A stretch of 64,000 nucleotides of DNA from Pseudovirgaria hyperparasitica (GCF_010093815.1 NW_022985555.1:928186-992185); one strand, 5' to 3'. Positions 35,950 through 48,174 are shown, numbered from the stretch's first letter. The notes: generated by a model from the sequence alone, not told the origin. Translations and numbers: made by a program.

Positions 35950-38813
35950 TCAATGCCCAATCCCACCCGCTGCCCAATCCATGAAATTCGGGTCATCGCG
36001 GTCTGGAAACATGCCTCTGTCCTGCTGCTGCTGCTGCCCGCCAACAACTCCACCGTCTGCACCGGCCCCACCACCAACACCACCAACACCACCACCATTC
36101 ATTGCATGATCCCCTCCGCCCTGTGCATGCTGCTGCTGCTGTTGCTGTTGGTGTCCGTCCTGATGATGGCCCCCCTGTTCCATGCCCTGCGCCTGCCTTC
36201 TATTCCGCCAATATACCAGGGCCCCCAGCGCCATAACGACACTCATGATGAGCAAGGTATCGAGGATGCCGTCGTCGAGGTCATCGTAATATTCGCCTTC
36301 GCCACCAGGCATGCCGTCGGTCGCAGGGGCGTCCCAGTCATCGACCTCATTCTCGTAGGCGGCGTCGCCGCCGTCATACCACGCGTCGGTTGCGTCGAGG
36401 AAGTTCTGGAGCCATTCGGAAAAGGAGACTTCTTTTTGGGTTTCTGGAGTACAAGGTCAGATTGGGTTAAAATACTTTGGGGATGGCAAGAAGATTAGAG
36501 GGAATGGGGGCTAAGGAGAATAGGTGTAGAGGTATAAGGAGGCGTACCTGGCTCATTCTGGATGGATTTGATGCGGCCATCAGTAATATCATTCCACCAG
36601 CTGCGCAGACGCAGTTTATAGAGGGCGAGTGTGACGGGGAGGTATGCTTCGCGGGGATTTGTTTCAAGTGCTAGATCGTAGTAGCGCTTTGCAAGGTGGA
36701 AGTCCTGCTCGACGCCGATACCATTCTCGTGCATCCAGCCGAGATTCCACATCGCTTGCGCGCACTGCATTGTCTCGGCGGCAGTCTGGTAGCACGTCGC
36801 TGCTTTCTCGCGGTCGAGGGGAGTGCCGCGGCCCCCGAGGTAGTAGTCGCCCATCTTGACCATGGAGTCGATGTTTAGTTGCTTTGCGGACCGGGTCCAG
36901 TAGATCAGGGCCAGGCCGTCGTCAGTGAGATTCGTTGCTTTCTTCTTAGCCCAGGAGAGGGTATCTTCCCAGGAGCGACAATGCTGAGCACGGTCAAGAA
37001 GGTAGGCAACATTGGCCTGCGCGGACTCAAAGCCTTGTTCTGCTGCCATCATATAGCCTACGAGAGCCGTCTGGAGATCTCCTACTTCGTATGCTTCGTT
37101 GGCTTCTTCAAATGATGAATGAATCGACTCTGCTTTCTCCGCTACAATCTTGTAATACACGGCAGCCATCCCGCAATTCTTGTCACGACCAACGCCTTGA
37201 AGTGATAGATCACCCAAGTAGTAGAAGGCTTCGATATGGCCATTTCTAGCGGCAAGTTCGAAATACTTCGATGCTGTGACGACATCTCCCTGATCAAGAA
37301 ATAGAGCTCCAAGCTTGACCTGGGCTGATGCGAGGTCTTGGTCCGCTGCCGGAAGGAAATACTCGGCAGCTTTGACTGCGTCCTGGGGAACTTCCCAGCC
37401 ATGAAGATACATCAGCCCCATGTGATATTGAGACAGTGCATCTCCATTGGAGACCCCACGCTTGAACCATGTCTGGGCAATGTCAAATCTTTGCTCAACT
37501 CCTTCGCCACGCATATACATCCGCCCAATGTAGCCAGCTGCCTTAGACGCAAGTTTCTCGGCTTGTGGAGACACATCACCAACCAATTTCCCATCTTTTT
37601 GCCATAGGAGCCGAGCTACACTGTAGAAGTATTGTTTGGCCATTCGATAATCAGGCTTGAGGCCGCGGGCACCGTCGTAGTACGTCTTCGCTAGATTGAA
37701 CGTTGCTCTAGCATCTCCGGTTTTATGCATCAGCTCGATATAGTCTAGGACATCCTCAAGGGCAGCATATGCGTCTGAATTTGGTCCTCCTTGTCTAGCG
37801 TTTGGTCCGGAGCTGCTAACACTGGCGCCTTCACCATAGACGCCACCTTCCTCATCTGCGATGCGAAATGAATCTTTGTACAATACATGACCCCCTGGTG
37901 GCCCTGATCGCAAGTATTCAATTGCTTTGTCGGCCACCTTCTGGTAGTAGTATACAGCTGTATCGCAGTTCCTCGGGGTTGAAATGCCACTGTGGTGGCG
38001 AAATGCAACAGTCATTTCTGAGCGAATGTCACCCCCTTCTGCTGCAAATGTATGGTACAGTAGAGCTCGGGCCTGATCTGATTTCACCGCACCTCCTATT
38101 CCTGTAGCGTAGATGAAACCCAGCATGTGCTGAGCAGTGCTATTCTCATACTCAAAGGCCAGCTCTTGATATCTCCGGAACGCTTCTGTATAGTTTCGAG
38201 GATATGAATAGTTTCCGTGGAAATTCATCTCGGCCAGGAGGAAAATTGCATCGGGATTCTTCATTTCTGCCGACTTTTCGAGTAACTTCACCGCGTTGGT
38301 AAGGGGTCTGCTCAGCTTCTTCTGAGGTTGCGACGTAACGCCATCTTGTCCGGGCGGAGTGTTCATGAAAAGGAAGACGAAAAGCTGCTTTGCATAGTGC
38401 CATGTCAAGTCTATGGGGCCCGACAGCCTGGGTGAATTAGACGGCTTTTTTGCTGACGACTTGATCTTGCGAAGGATGTCGGTTGCCTCTGCGAAAGCAG
38501 GTGCGCCTAATTCATGTCAAAACCCATCGAATCTCAATGAATAGTCTATGCAGACTCAATTGAGCCTACCAGGATATATTTCACTCTCTTGTGTTGTTTG
38601 CATATCTGGGTCGAGGTTCCTCGATGTCGACTTGAGGTTGCCAAGAGGCTGCTGACTCCTTCTCGTATCATCTGCATGTTGTTGCGCGTAGATCAATGAA
38701 GAAAATAAGATAACTGCCCTTCCAAAGTTAGATACAGCCTTGGTGGAACATCCACTCCAAAAGTCTAGCTTACCAAGGAAGAGCGGCAGAAGCCGCCGAG
38801 GTTGCAACTTCAT
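35950..38813 (-). CDS. HRD3: Hrd3/Sel1L, ERAD ubiquitin-ligase adaptor
   Basis: Four exons (38813-38774, 38713-38570, 38506-36548, 36443-35950) give 878 aa. A signal peptide spans intron 1 (MKLQPRRLLPLFL joined to VILFSSLIYA). Sel1-like repeats cover roughly residues 90-690, for example AQHMLGFIYATGIGG, AAGYIGRMYMRGEGV and AMWNLGWMHENGIGV. After an acidic stretch there is one transmembrane helix (about residues 774-794, LLIMSVVMALGALVYW) followed by NRRQ and a Gln/Gly-rich tail of about 90 aa. Hrd3 recruits misfolded lumenal proteins to the Hrd1 ligase; the Sel1 domain is lumenal. The tail's Gln runs come from CAG/CAA repeats and may vary between strains. Confidence 0.95.
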
Positions 38814-39324
38814 AATCGCGTAAAGTTAGATATTGGAGAGGTCGTGAGCTTCATATCGCAGCCGAGTCGCTGGATTCAGCAGCACGTGAGCGGAGTAGCG
38901 AAGCCTGCGGCAAGTGAAAGGGACAGATGGCGTTGTTGAACTACTGAAGGAAGCTGAAGATAAAGCCACCTTGAAGTCACCGAGCTTGCATGCGCATAGA
39001 CGCGTGCTATAGACGCGCGCTAGAGCTAAGCGCGTGTGGCGTGCCCCTCACTCATGCAGTTATGGTTTTTCTGGCCTGAGGCTGCATGACCTGTGATTTG
39101 TATCAATCCATCTCCATATTTGTCAATGACTCGCCCTCTTCCAACAACATGAGTTTTGTACGACTTCGTTTCATTGCATTCCGCGGCATAGAGGCTACTT
39201 AGACGGTTTACACCTAGTGCGACCACGTATTGCATAAATCTAGTCTGCTCGGCTTTTCGTTCGCCTTCTGAAATTGGCACTCTGCGGCCATACAACTTTC
39301 GATTCATTCTTCCCTAACCTAGCT
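38814..39324. other. Divergent promoter region between Hrd3 and the MFS gene
   Basis: About 510 bp. The same frame as the transporter extends upstream to 39274 without an ATG. No element is identified with confidence. Confidence 0.5.
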
Positions 39325-41209
39325 ATGCTTCCTGGCGATGACAGTTCTGCAACGGTGACAGAACAGTCTTCCCTGCTACACCAATCGAGACCATCATCCA
39401 GATCCAGTACCGGTACAATTGCGAATGGCCAAGATGCGGGAGGAGCGAGCTTCCAAGATCCTCAGGTTGAGAAAATTACAAGCATGACTGCGACTGAATC
39501 TGTCATAGTTTGTATCTCTATTGGAGTCTTGATGTTCCTTCTAACGTCGAATATGTCGATGATCACCACCATTCAATCCGCGATAGCTACTGATCTCGAC
39601 GCGTTTGAGGAAGCTGAGTGGTTTACAACTGCATATATGGTGACTATGTCTGTTATATCACCTTTGATGGGCCGATTAAGCCAGACGTTTTCTCCGCGCA
39701 TTTGCATGGTCGCAGCAAGTGTATTAATGGGAGTCGGATCTATCATTACTGGGGCATCGTCAACAGCCCGTGTATTCCTTTTCGGCAGGGCAATTACTGG
39801 TCTCGGCGCTGGAGGAACAATGACTGGCGCCACGATTATCATCATTCACCTGGCTCCTGTAGCTACTAGAGGCGTATGGCTGGGAGCGGCTGCGTCAGTT
39901 ATGACGGTCGGTCTCTCCTTGGGAGCTGTTATCGCTGGCGGACTAGAACCATATGTTGGATGGGTATGTAAATGTACCAACTTGGAAAGCGATGAGCTTC
40001 GTACTAAGCCATGATAGAATTACCTTTTCGGGATGCAGGCACCAATAAGTTTTGTTCCCGGTCTTTGTCTATTTTTCTTTTTGCCCACTCACACAGGCCT
40101 CAACCACAAAAGAGTAGCTTTGAAGCGCCGCCTGCAAAACATAGATTACCTAGGCGCTATAACATTGGTTAGTTGCCAATTGCGGGCATATAGTACCAAC
40201 TGACCATTGCACTCAGGCTGTTGGGATCACCATGTTCTTGATCGGCGTATCAGGACGAAGCATTCTGCTCGTGCCAACATTGTCGTCATTACCTGCTTTC
40301 ATGATATTCGTGTTCGTAGAACGCTTCTTCGCCGTTGAGCCCATTATACCTCTCAGTGTACTGAAGTCTCGAGGTGCACTTCTGACGAGCCTCGCTACCC
40401 TCGGTTTCATGATGTCACGCTGGGCAATCTTGTTCTACACGCCTGTATACGCGATCGCTGTGCGTAACAGATCACCCGCCGTGGCTGGCTTGATCCTGAT
40501 ACCGACCAACGCTGGCTTCGGGCTTGGAGGACTGCTATCAGGATGGTTTCACATTCGGCGCGAGGGCAGTTTCTATATGTGAGTTAGGGACGCAGGCCAC
40601 GTATCTGGGCTGCTGACTCACAATCGCAGACCTTCACTCGTCAGCATGGCGATTTTTCCGGCCACCATGCTTGCTATTGCACTCATCTCCACTCCTACCT
40701 CCCCCAATGCTCTATATGTAGCCTTCCTGTTTTTGAACGGCCTGGCCACAGGCTGCGTAGTGAATTACACGCTTGTCCATGTGCTTCACCTTCTTCCCAA
40801 AGAGGTACATCCAATCATGATGTCACTCGTGGCAACTTTCCGTGGGCTTGCAGGCTCATTTGGCAGTGCTGTTGGTGGTGGTCTATTCCTGCGGATACTT
40901 GCATCTTCTTTAGATGATGGTTTCAAGAAACATGGTATCTCTGGTCGAGAGGATCTAATCAAACGCCTCCTTGGGAGTCCCGCAACAGTACAGCAGCTTG
41001 TGGGGAAAGAGCGGCAGATCGCATTAGCCAGTTATGTCGTCGGTCTTCGAGGACTCTTCCTTGCTGGCGTTGGATTGAGTGCCGTTATGGTATTCTTGCA
41101 GGCGGGGACAGGTTGGACAGGGTATCACGAGAAAAACCAGCTCCTGACTCGATCAGACATCGATGGCGACGAGATACATGTTGAGGAATCCCTTCTCGGG
41201 ACATCGTAA
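39325..41209 (+). CDS. Major facilitator superfamily transporter (DHA2/Vba-like, about 14 TM)
   Basis: Exons 39325-39963, 40018-40167, 40217-40578 and 40630-41209 give 576 aa. A hydrophilic Ser-rich N-terminus of about 60 aa precedes the membrane domain. TM1 is VCISIGVLMFLLTSNMSMIT. The loop after TM2 has GRLSQTFSPR (motif A region) and TM4 has FGRAITGLGAGG. Intron 1 falls after EPYVGW and joins to NYLFGMQAPISFVPG; the Arg usually found after GW is missing, so the acceptor deserves a check. The fold suits drug, metabolite or basic amino-acid export or vacuolar uptake; the substrate is unknown. It lies 1.4 kb upstream of a Zn2Cys6 regulator on the same strand. Confidence 0.88.
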
Positions 41210-42601
41210 GTGTAAGCACTATACCTCAATCTTGCGAGCATATTTAGCGACGTATAACAGATTGTGGTCAAAATATAGACAAAAATGTGGCCAATTCTGT
41301 CGGGCCTGTTGCTCGTTTCGGCAAATTCGCATCATCCGAGCATTTTCTCTACTTACAGGGTAATAACGAGCTTAGCATCAAAGTCTATAACGTTGAATGT
41401 AAGAGCCTACTGCGCTTGAGCATACACCAGGGAAGGTAGGTAAGGATATCCATGTGTGACTTTTTTGGTTAGGGCATACGGTTCTCGCGGCGTAGATACT
41501 GATCCCGCTCCGTAACACTGGTATCCAAGTAAAGCTTCCGCTGGTCCAAAACAAGATCACCACTGTTAAGTAAGAGAGCTTCGCTTCGACTATCACCGAC
41601 AAGTAACGATTTCAACAGCCCTAAGCTCATCACGATCCGCTGCCTTACCCTACGACTGCCGCAGATAACATCCTACTCGCCGAACCGGCTCCCGAAAGAT
41701 TTTGAAGCACGAAATTATGTACACATTCCGCCGTACAGTTCAACAGCTGGGCTCTACGCCGGCTTGAGTCCCATCGCACTTAGTCAGAATCTGACCATGA
41801 ATGGCGAGGGTTTGCAGATATCATGACCCTATTTGCTTGAGTGTTCTCTGGTCTTTGATGGAGGACCGATAGGAGGGCATATACACCTCATAGTTACTAA
41901 CGAAAATGGTTTCACCTGAGCCCTGCTTTGGCTGTTGAAACATTTGAGGCTAGTCATGGAAGAGATCAATTCTAATCAGTCCTATAGTCTGAACATCTTC
42001 GTGAGCCCCAATGCCACCTTTTACTCAAAGGAGCGTTATTGAAGTACGCGAGAGTCAATTTAGACATGGAAGGCTGACATATTAACTACATAAAGGCGTT
42101 GGGACAAACCAATCGGAAGATGGAATTATTGAAATGACTCGTAAGTATTCTGGTGCGCGTATGGTGCACATCCAACTCAATTTTCGTTTCCAGTCACTAC
42201 GCCGCAATTGCTGGGTATGTGCAAGGAGCTTAGTGCATGCCGACCATTTCAAATCGATTATTCGCCAATCATTGCCCTTTGTCAAGTCGAAGATCGCTCA
42301 CATCACAGATAGGTACCGTACCGCCTCCTAGGCGCGTTGGTGCCTCCCCTGCACTACATCTGAACTTATGGCCACGGCAGATGCCAACTATCATCATATC
42401 ACACAGATTTATTCATGGTATGGTAGGGATGCCCTAACGAAGATGGTCCGCATTCGATGTTTTCGCTCTCTATATGTTAACTACTCTTCTCGTCCTGAAG
42501 ATGTGTTCAAAGGCCTCGACTGGACCCATATCAATCCCGCTTGATGGCTACCAGAGCCTGAATTCTCTAAGGACACGTGTAAAGGACAAACACACAAATC
42601 C
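41210..42601. other. Intergenic region between transporter and regulator genes
   Basis: About 1.4 kb with no supportable gene. Short open frames show no motif. It contains the promoter of the Zn2Cys6 gene. Confidence 0.5.
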
Positions 42602-44621
42602 ATGGCTCTCACAGAAGAAGATGAGGCCAAAGAGGTCAGATGCTCATCACCGACAAGGCATGCAAAACGTAGTCCCAAACGACTAACGTACGTTATATCA
42701 ATGTCGTCTCATGTTTGGTAATAAAGCTAACATATATTTCAGCTGTGTTCCATGCAGAGAACGAAAGGTCCGCTGCGATAGAGCATTCCCAAAATGCGGG
42801 CGATGCTCACACCTAGGTCACAATGGTGTGTATCGTCCAAGATCTAGCAATCGAGCAAACCAGGTTGCTTTGATCAGCCAACTGCAGGAGCGCATGTCCC
42901 AGGCAGAAGCACGACTTGCTTTGCGAGCATATGGAGCATCTTTCGGCTCTGATCATGCACACAATGCCTCAGTCACTGGTATCTTTATGGAGCCCACTGT
43001 CCAATGTTATCCTCAGCACAGTGTACCGATCGAAAGACAACACAGCGGCCCACCATTTGTTTCCACAGATATATATCCCATACCGAGCAGTTCCAGCACT
43101 ACAGACTCCGCCATTTATTCAGATCTAAAGTCGACGGCTTTTAGACTTGGGGATTTTGAGCAAGCGTTCGTCCAACCAGCCTTGCCTCCAGTTTCGAGTT
43201 CCGAGGTGGTCGTTGCACCACATGACACATATCGCAGCCAATGGTCAAATCTGTCACCATCGTTCCATTCAAGAAGTTCATCTGAGGCTTCAGACATTTC
43301 GATTACTTCCGAAGACCTCGTTGCTCTTCATCAAATATTCTTCGAAAGTCTAGAAGCATCATTTCCAATCATATCGCGAAACCGGTTCTATTGCGAGATT
43401 CGGAATTCACCCGCGGATCCATCCATTCAAGCACTGAGCTATGCTATTGCCCTCATGACCATATCAGTGACTGGAACGCAGCTGTACCCTGAGAAAGGCT
43501 TCTACCTACGAGCTCGTCGCCTCCTAGATGAAAGTGAAATCTATGGCGATGGGAGATCACTGGCAAACTTGAATATCTTACAAACTTTGATCATTCTACT
43601 ACGCTACGAGATTGGTAGCCAGCGTAATGCCAGTTCGTGTCTGACTGCGGCTCGAGCGACTCAGTTAGTCAAGATGATGCGTCTATCACAAATTGATTCT
43701 CGAGAGTTGTTGTCAGGATACAAAGCTCGGTATCCTGATGTGTCGCTACCCCTAGCGAATGACCCAATAGAGCTTGAAGAGAGACGCCGTTGCTTCTGGG
43801 CGCTCTACGTAATGGAGGGCTATCGTAATATCATCAACGGAGATACTGACAAGATCTTGGACGAATCTACGGTAAGCCTCCCGACCACGTCACTCTTATC
43901 ATACTAATCCCACACCTAGCCTCTAGTATGCCTTCCCTCTCCCGGTGCTCTCGACAGCTCATTCATCCCTATCCAAATGCCCTATCTCCACGACGCCCCT
44001 TCAAATCTTACCCCGTCCGCCCTTTCTCACTTCACCGCAACGATTCTCACCACCCACCTCACCCTTCGAATTCTCACCCACGCCTCTCAACCTCCAAGTA
44101 CCTTCTGGTGGAACCACCACCACGACCTCGTCGCCCGCTTCAACTCCATCGGCGCCCTCCTTCACAATCACTCCGACGTCGACGCTCCATACGCCGACCA
44201 AACCACTCTCGAACTTCACCTGATCCTCTCCACGCTCGACTCCCACCTGCACGCCGTCGCTCTAGCTGCAAGCGCGCTGACAGAAATCGCCGCCGTCGTC
44301 AGCGAGGAAAGCAGGCGGCGCCTCGGCGACAGTGCGTTACGGATGGCGAGTGTTGTGCGTGCGAAGTGGTGCCATCGCCTGGATTTGCGGGCGGATCTGC
44401 AGCAGGATAGTACTCGCCAGGGCTCGCAATCGCAAGCTTGTGCGCTGTCGCTGGGCGCGATGTTCTTGCCGTGGGCTCTGAACACGGCAGTGAGGATGCT
44501 GCGGACGTTGGGTGTGGATGATGGGGATGCCCAGGTGGGCGAAGGCGTGCAAGTGCTGCTTGCGGCGCTAGACAATGTTGAAGAGAGAAGTGGGCCGTGG
44601 CATCAGTCACTAAGGACGTAG
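42602..44621 (+). CDS. Zn2Cys6 binuclear-cluster transcription factor
   Basis: Exons 42602-42687, 42743-43871 and 43920-44621 give 638 aa. The first exon (MALTEEDEAKEV to KRLT) is not obvious from an ORF view, but splicing GTACGT (42688) to CAG (42742) yields RLTCVPCRERKVRCDRAFPKCGRCSHL, a complete C6 cluster (here CVPCRERKVRCDRAFPKCGRC in part: CX2CX6CX5CX2C, with the sixth Cys replaced or displaced after SHLGHN). A short coiled-coil-like linker follows (VALISQLQERMSQAEARL). The fungal-specific transcription factor domain spans about residues 200-420 (LHQIFFESLEASFPIISRNR, RRRCFWALYVMEGY). Being next to an MFS gene suggests local control, which is unproven. Confidence 0.85.
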
Positions 44622-45173
44622 GTTGCTCTTTGTTGGGGATGACGAAAGTCGCAGAGCGTAAGTGGCTGTAGCATACATAGATCGCAAGATTTGTGTTCTG
44701 GTGACTACCTTATCATTCATTCTGTATCTGAACATTGCATGGTTCTGGCAGTATAGCGTTTACAATGTAATCGAAGAGGCGCACCAAGCCTGGCTCATAT
44801 GTGAAGTGTGAATCATTTGTTACTCAATGATGTGATGAGATCTGACCCAGGTCTACCACAGCCCGTCGTATATATGCGGTCTCACAGGTCCAAGTCACAA
44901 ACATATCGGTTTGATCGTCATGCAATTGTCTCGACTCAGGATGCCCGAGTGAGAGCCAATGAGTATCTTATAAAGTCTAGATAAAGTCCTCAGAGCGAAG
45001 CCGCCGTGACTTTTGGCCACGCTGACTTCTTCACATTCAAGGTGCTTTCAAATGCACCTCCCTGCGCACGCTATGTTGATTGCGCTTATGGCAAAAAGCC
45101 TCTGCGCCCAGTATCGTCAATCCCACGTAGTTCTTTCAGCATCCCATTTAACATCCATCAGCTCGTGAATCAT
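44622..45173. other. Convergent intergenic region
   Basis: The 3' flanks of the Zn2Cys6 and Ran genes, about 550 bp. Nothing is recognised. Confidence 0.55.
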
Positions 45174-46070
45174 CTACAAGTCAGCATCATCCTCATCGGG
45201 AAGAGGCATCTGAGCTGCGTCGGCCATCTCCTTCTGGTACTGCTCCATAACAGCCTGGTCAACGGCGACCTCTGGTGGGGCCAAAGCTGGGGCAGCAACG
45301 AATTCCTGGACATCAATCAGTACTTGCTACGATAGCCCATTAAGTTGCATTTACTTACAAGACTCTGGTTACCAACAAGCTTGCGGGCAAGCCACAGGAA
45401 AGGCTTCTCGAAGTTGTAGTTGGACTTCGCGGAGATGTCATAGTACTGGAGATTTTTCTTGCGGTGGAAAACAATCGTCTTTGCCTTCACTTTGCGCTCC
45501 TTAACATCAACCTTGTTTCCAGTCAAGACGATTGGAATGTTCTCGCAGACACGGACCAGGTCACCTGCGACGCGATCTTTAGTGTTCACTCTATACGCCC
45601 ATTCGTCGTTACTTACGGTGCCAGTTTGGAACGTTCTTGTAAGTGATACGAGATGTGACGTCAAACATAATGATGCCGCATTGCCCGTTTATGTAGTATC
45701 CATCACGAAGACCGCCGAATTTTTCTTGACCAGCGGTGTCCCAGACGTCAAATTGGATCTGTCCGAGGTTCTGTAAAGGTCAGTGATAAGTCGCATATGT
45801 AAGACTCGGAGGAGAATTACGGTGGTGAAACCAAGAGGGTGAACTTCGACGCCCAGAGTCGCAATGTATTTCTTCTCGAATTCTCCCGTCAAATGACGCT
45901 TTACGAAGGTGGTCTGCGGGGCAATGATTCGTTAGTTATAGGCCTGGGTATTTCAAATGATATTTCAGGATGCGCCTGCTGCACATCCAGAGAGTCAATC
46001 TTACCTTTCCAGTACCACCGTCGCCGACAAGGACGAGCTTGAAGGTTGGGACGCCCGTGCCTTCAGTCAT
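45174..46070 (-). CDS. GSP1: Ran GTPase (Gsp1)
   Basis: Five exons (46070-46005, 45913-45821, 45770-45617, 45564-45359, 45305-45174) give 216 aa, exactly the length of Ran. Visible motifs are the P-loop GDGGTGKTT (split by intron 1), the switch I region [14 protein letters not shown], switch [22 protein letters not shown], and the [18 protein letters not shown] block. The C-terminus is acidic, ending DEDDADL. Ran drives nuclear import and export and spindle assembly. All introns are 50-91 nt with canonical ends. Confidence 0.98.
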
Positions 46071-46584
46071 TATGTTGAGTCGTCGGAGGACGAAAGATAC
46101 TTGCTGCAGAATGAGGATTAGGCCAATTTCAGAACAGAGAGAAGGAAGATTTGGTTAGGAAAGGAAAGGCGTACTGTTCAAAGAGAGATGTTCCAATGCT
46201 TGTCGGGTCGTAAAAAAGTTGCAAGTGGTGGGGAGCGGGACTGGTGGACGAAGGTGGGAGGTGTAGTGTGTGATGATCGTGGGGCGAGAGGAACTAAGGA
46301 CGAAAACGAAATTGTTGTTTGGTGGCTGTTGCCGGGCGGTGACAGGCTCTTGGCTTCTTATATAAGCCACGCACGTGACCATACCCAAGGCAGAACACCT
46401 CACATTTCTAAGCCATGGCTGCCTAGCGAACTAGCGAGGTTTCTTTCATTCCATTTTTTAGGCATTGCCCAAACCACAGCCTGTACTACTATCATACACC
46501 TTGCTAAGACCTGTCCATGTGGCTAAAACTCCATTCCATGCGCGCCACGAAGGCGATTACTTATCGGCAGACTACGTTTCGCGA
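46071..46584. other. Promoter region of the Ran gene and 3' flank of Nas2
   Basis: About 510 bp between two minus-strand genes. It contains a TATATAAG element on the minus strand (about 46359-46366) and an adjacent CACGTG box. Confidence 0.5.
46372..46377. promoter_or_regulatory. CACGTG E-box (Cbf1-like context)
   Basis: The sequence GTCACGTGC on the minus strand fits the RTCACRTG consensus of Cbf1-type bHLH factors. It lies about 300 nt upstream of the Ran ATG and next to a TATATAAG stretch. Confidence 0.4.
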
Positions 46585-47468
46585 CTACACTGGTAGAAGA
46601 TGACATCCTAAGAGTCCCCGCCCTCCCCAATCGCGCCGCGGTGTCAACTGGACTGAGACCCGCTCGCCGGTTCGAGACAGTTCCACTTGTATGGGTCTCT
46701 GCAGAAGATATTAGCCACGCTCGCTGTCCATGCCTAGAAACAGGGCGATTTGGCATGCGCGCGCGCAAGATAGTGTGCAGACGTACTCCTTCACTACTAG
46801 CAACTGCTTCTGCCACCTTGGCTAGCTTTTCATGGTTCGCCCAATTTACTGAGCCGAACTGTGTTATCAAGTCACCCACTTTCATCCCAGTTTCATCCGC
46901 GGGGCTGCCAGAGACCACACTGTTTACTTTTGCGAAAGGGATGCCTGTAGTACTGCCCTGAATGTCTGGTGCGCTTGGTGCACTTGCTGCGACTGGTCGA
47001 CTGCTAGGAGGAGTGGAGGAGCCATTCTGAGTGATCTGGTTGGCGTGATGCGCATGGAGTCCCTTCTCTATACGACTCATGAGATCTTTGTAGTCGTTAC
47101 GTAGGTGTATTATTCGTGCTCTGGTAGTTCGTACTATGATCCTGTAAGCAGAGGTTCGAGGCTCTGCTGAGAAAAGGAAGACCGTACTCTGGGCAACATC
47201 AATATCACTTCTGGGAAAGCCGTCGAAGGTGGTGAGACCAGTGTTCATGTTTACGCTATGCTATATTCTTGTCAGTCCTGACACGCAACGAAGCCTCTTC
47301 TAGGCTCACAGAGTCCAGAACTGATCCAAGCGTAGAGAGCTCTGCCTCCACTCGCTCTTTCTCGTTGATCAGCTGCAGAAGAGACAGTTTGTCTTTGTTG
47401 ACTCCATTCGAAGAGTCTTGCACAGTTACCGGTCCCGACGGAACTGTGGGCGTATGTATATCATCCAT
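46585..47468 (-). CDS. NAS2: Nas2/PSMD9, 26S proteasome assembly chaperone
   Basis: Four exons (47468-47310, 47260-47188, 47133-46787, 46698-46585) give 230 aa. The start MDDIHTPTVPSGP is typical. Splicing rebuilds the family core: DGFPRSDIDVAQ joined to IRTTRARIIHLRNDYKDLM across intron 2, and SSEG joined to RPIQVELSRTGERVSVQL across intron 3. The end is TPRRDWGGRGLLGCHLLPV, the hallmark C-terminus. A PDZ domain is visible (FAKVNSVVSGSPADETGMKVGDLI). Intron 2 is 54 nt, stop-free and frame-preserving, so an unspliced reading hides it. The protein binds Rpt5 during assembly of the proteasome base. Confidence 0.94.
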
Positions 47469-48174
47469 CCGTAGATTGGTGTTGGTTGAAGCCGTAAAAC
47501 AGTTGCTGTGTTGAGATGCGCATGAATTCGAAGCTTGGTAGCTGCTGAAGGAGGGGAGGGGTATCCACAAGAAGCTCCAGCTGAGGGTGGAACACTATAA
47601 GACTCGGTCTAGCCCAAGTAGGTAGAACTAGCAACATGGATGAATAACAATTAGAGGCGTGAGGTTGTCACTTCGTTCTTCTTTCTAGGATCCTTTCGTA
47701 CACACGTTCTGCTATCCTCACCCTGCGCGTCATGTCGCAGACTCACAGCTTAGAGGTCTCGAGATAGCGTACTTCTAAAACTATATGTGCACTGTCGCAC
47801 AGCCAATTCGTCCGAGAATACATTATCGGATCTGATTTGCACGTGGCACGGAAGATGCGAGATGATTCGAAACATTCTCACCCGTACTGAATGGCACCAG
47901 TACTCAATGGTGCAATTGAACAGACGCCTCGTTCCTGGACCATTTGAAATGATGCGATGAGCCGATCGCAATTGCTATTAAGAACCAGTATCATGTTGTT
48001 CTTTCCACTCACGCATAATCAGCAGCGCATCCATGACCTTCAGATCGCAAAAGCTTTCCATAGGTCGGCATACCTACCTTCGTGCGCCAGACAAGCTTGT
48101 CATCTTAACTTAATGTCATCTTCTGTTTTCTCGCATTGTCATACTTAAGCCTGGTGCTAAACACAGATACCGTT
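47469..48174. other. Divergent promoter region between Nas2 and the RhoGEF gene
   Basis: About 700 bp. A short ATG-initiated upstream ORF begins near 48112 and ends before the RhoGEF start. No other element is recognised. Confidence 0.5.

Noticed and set aside
35896-36498. 200-codon plus-strand frame near the end of Hrd3
   Set aside because: It is the antisense shadow of the Hrd3 last exon; the minus-strand protein continues the family with TM and tail.
42718-42742. A 25-nt intron giving an MSSHV start for the Zn2Cys6 protein
   Set aside because: Too short for a fungal spliceosomal intron; the 55-nt alternative starting at 42688 gives a better N-terminus.
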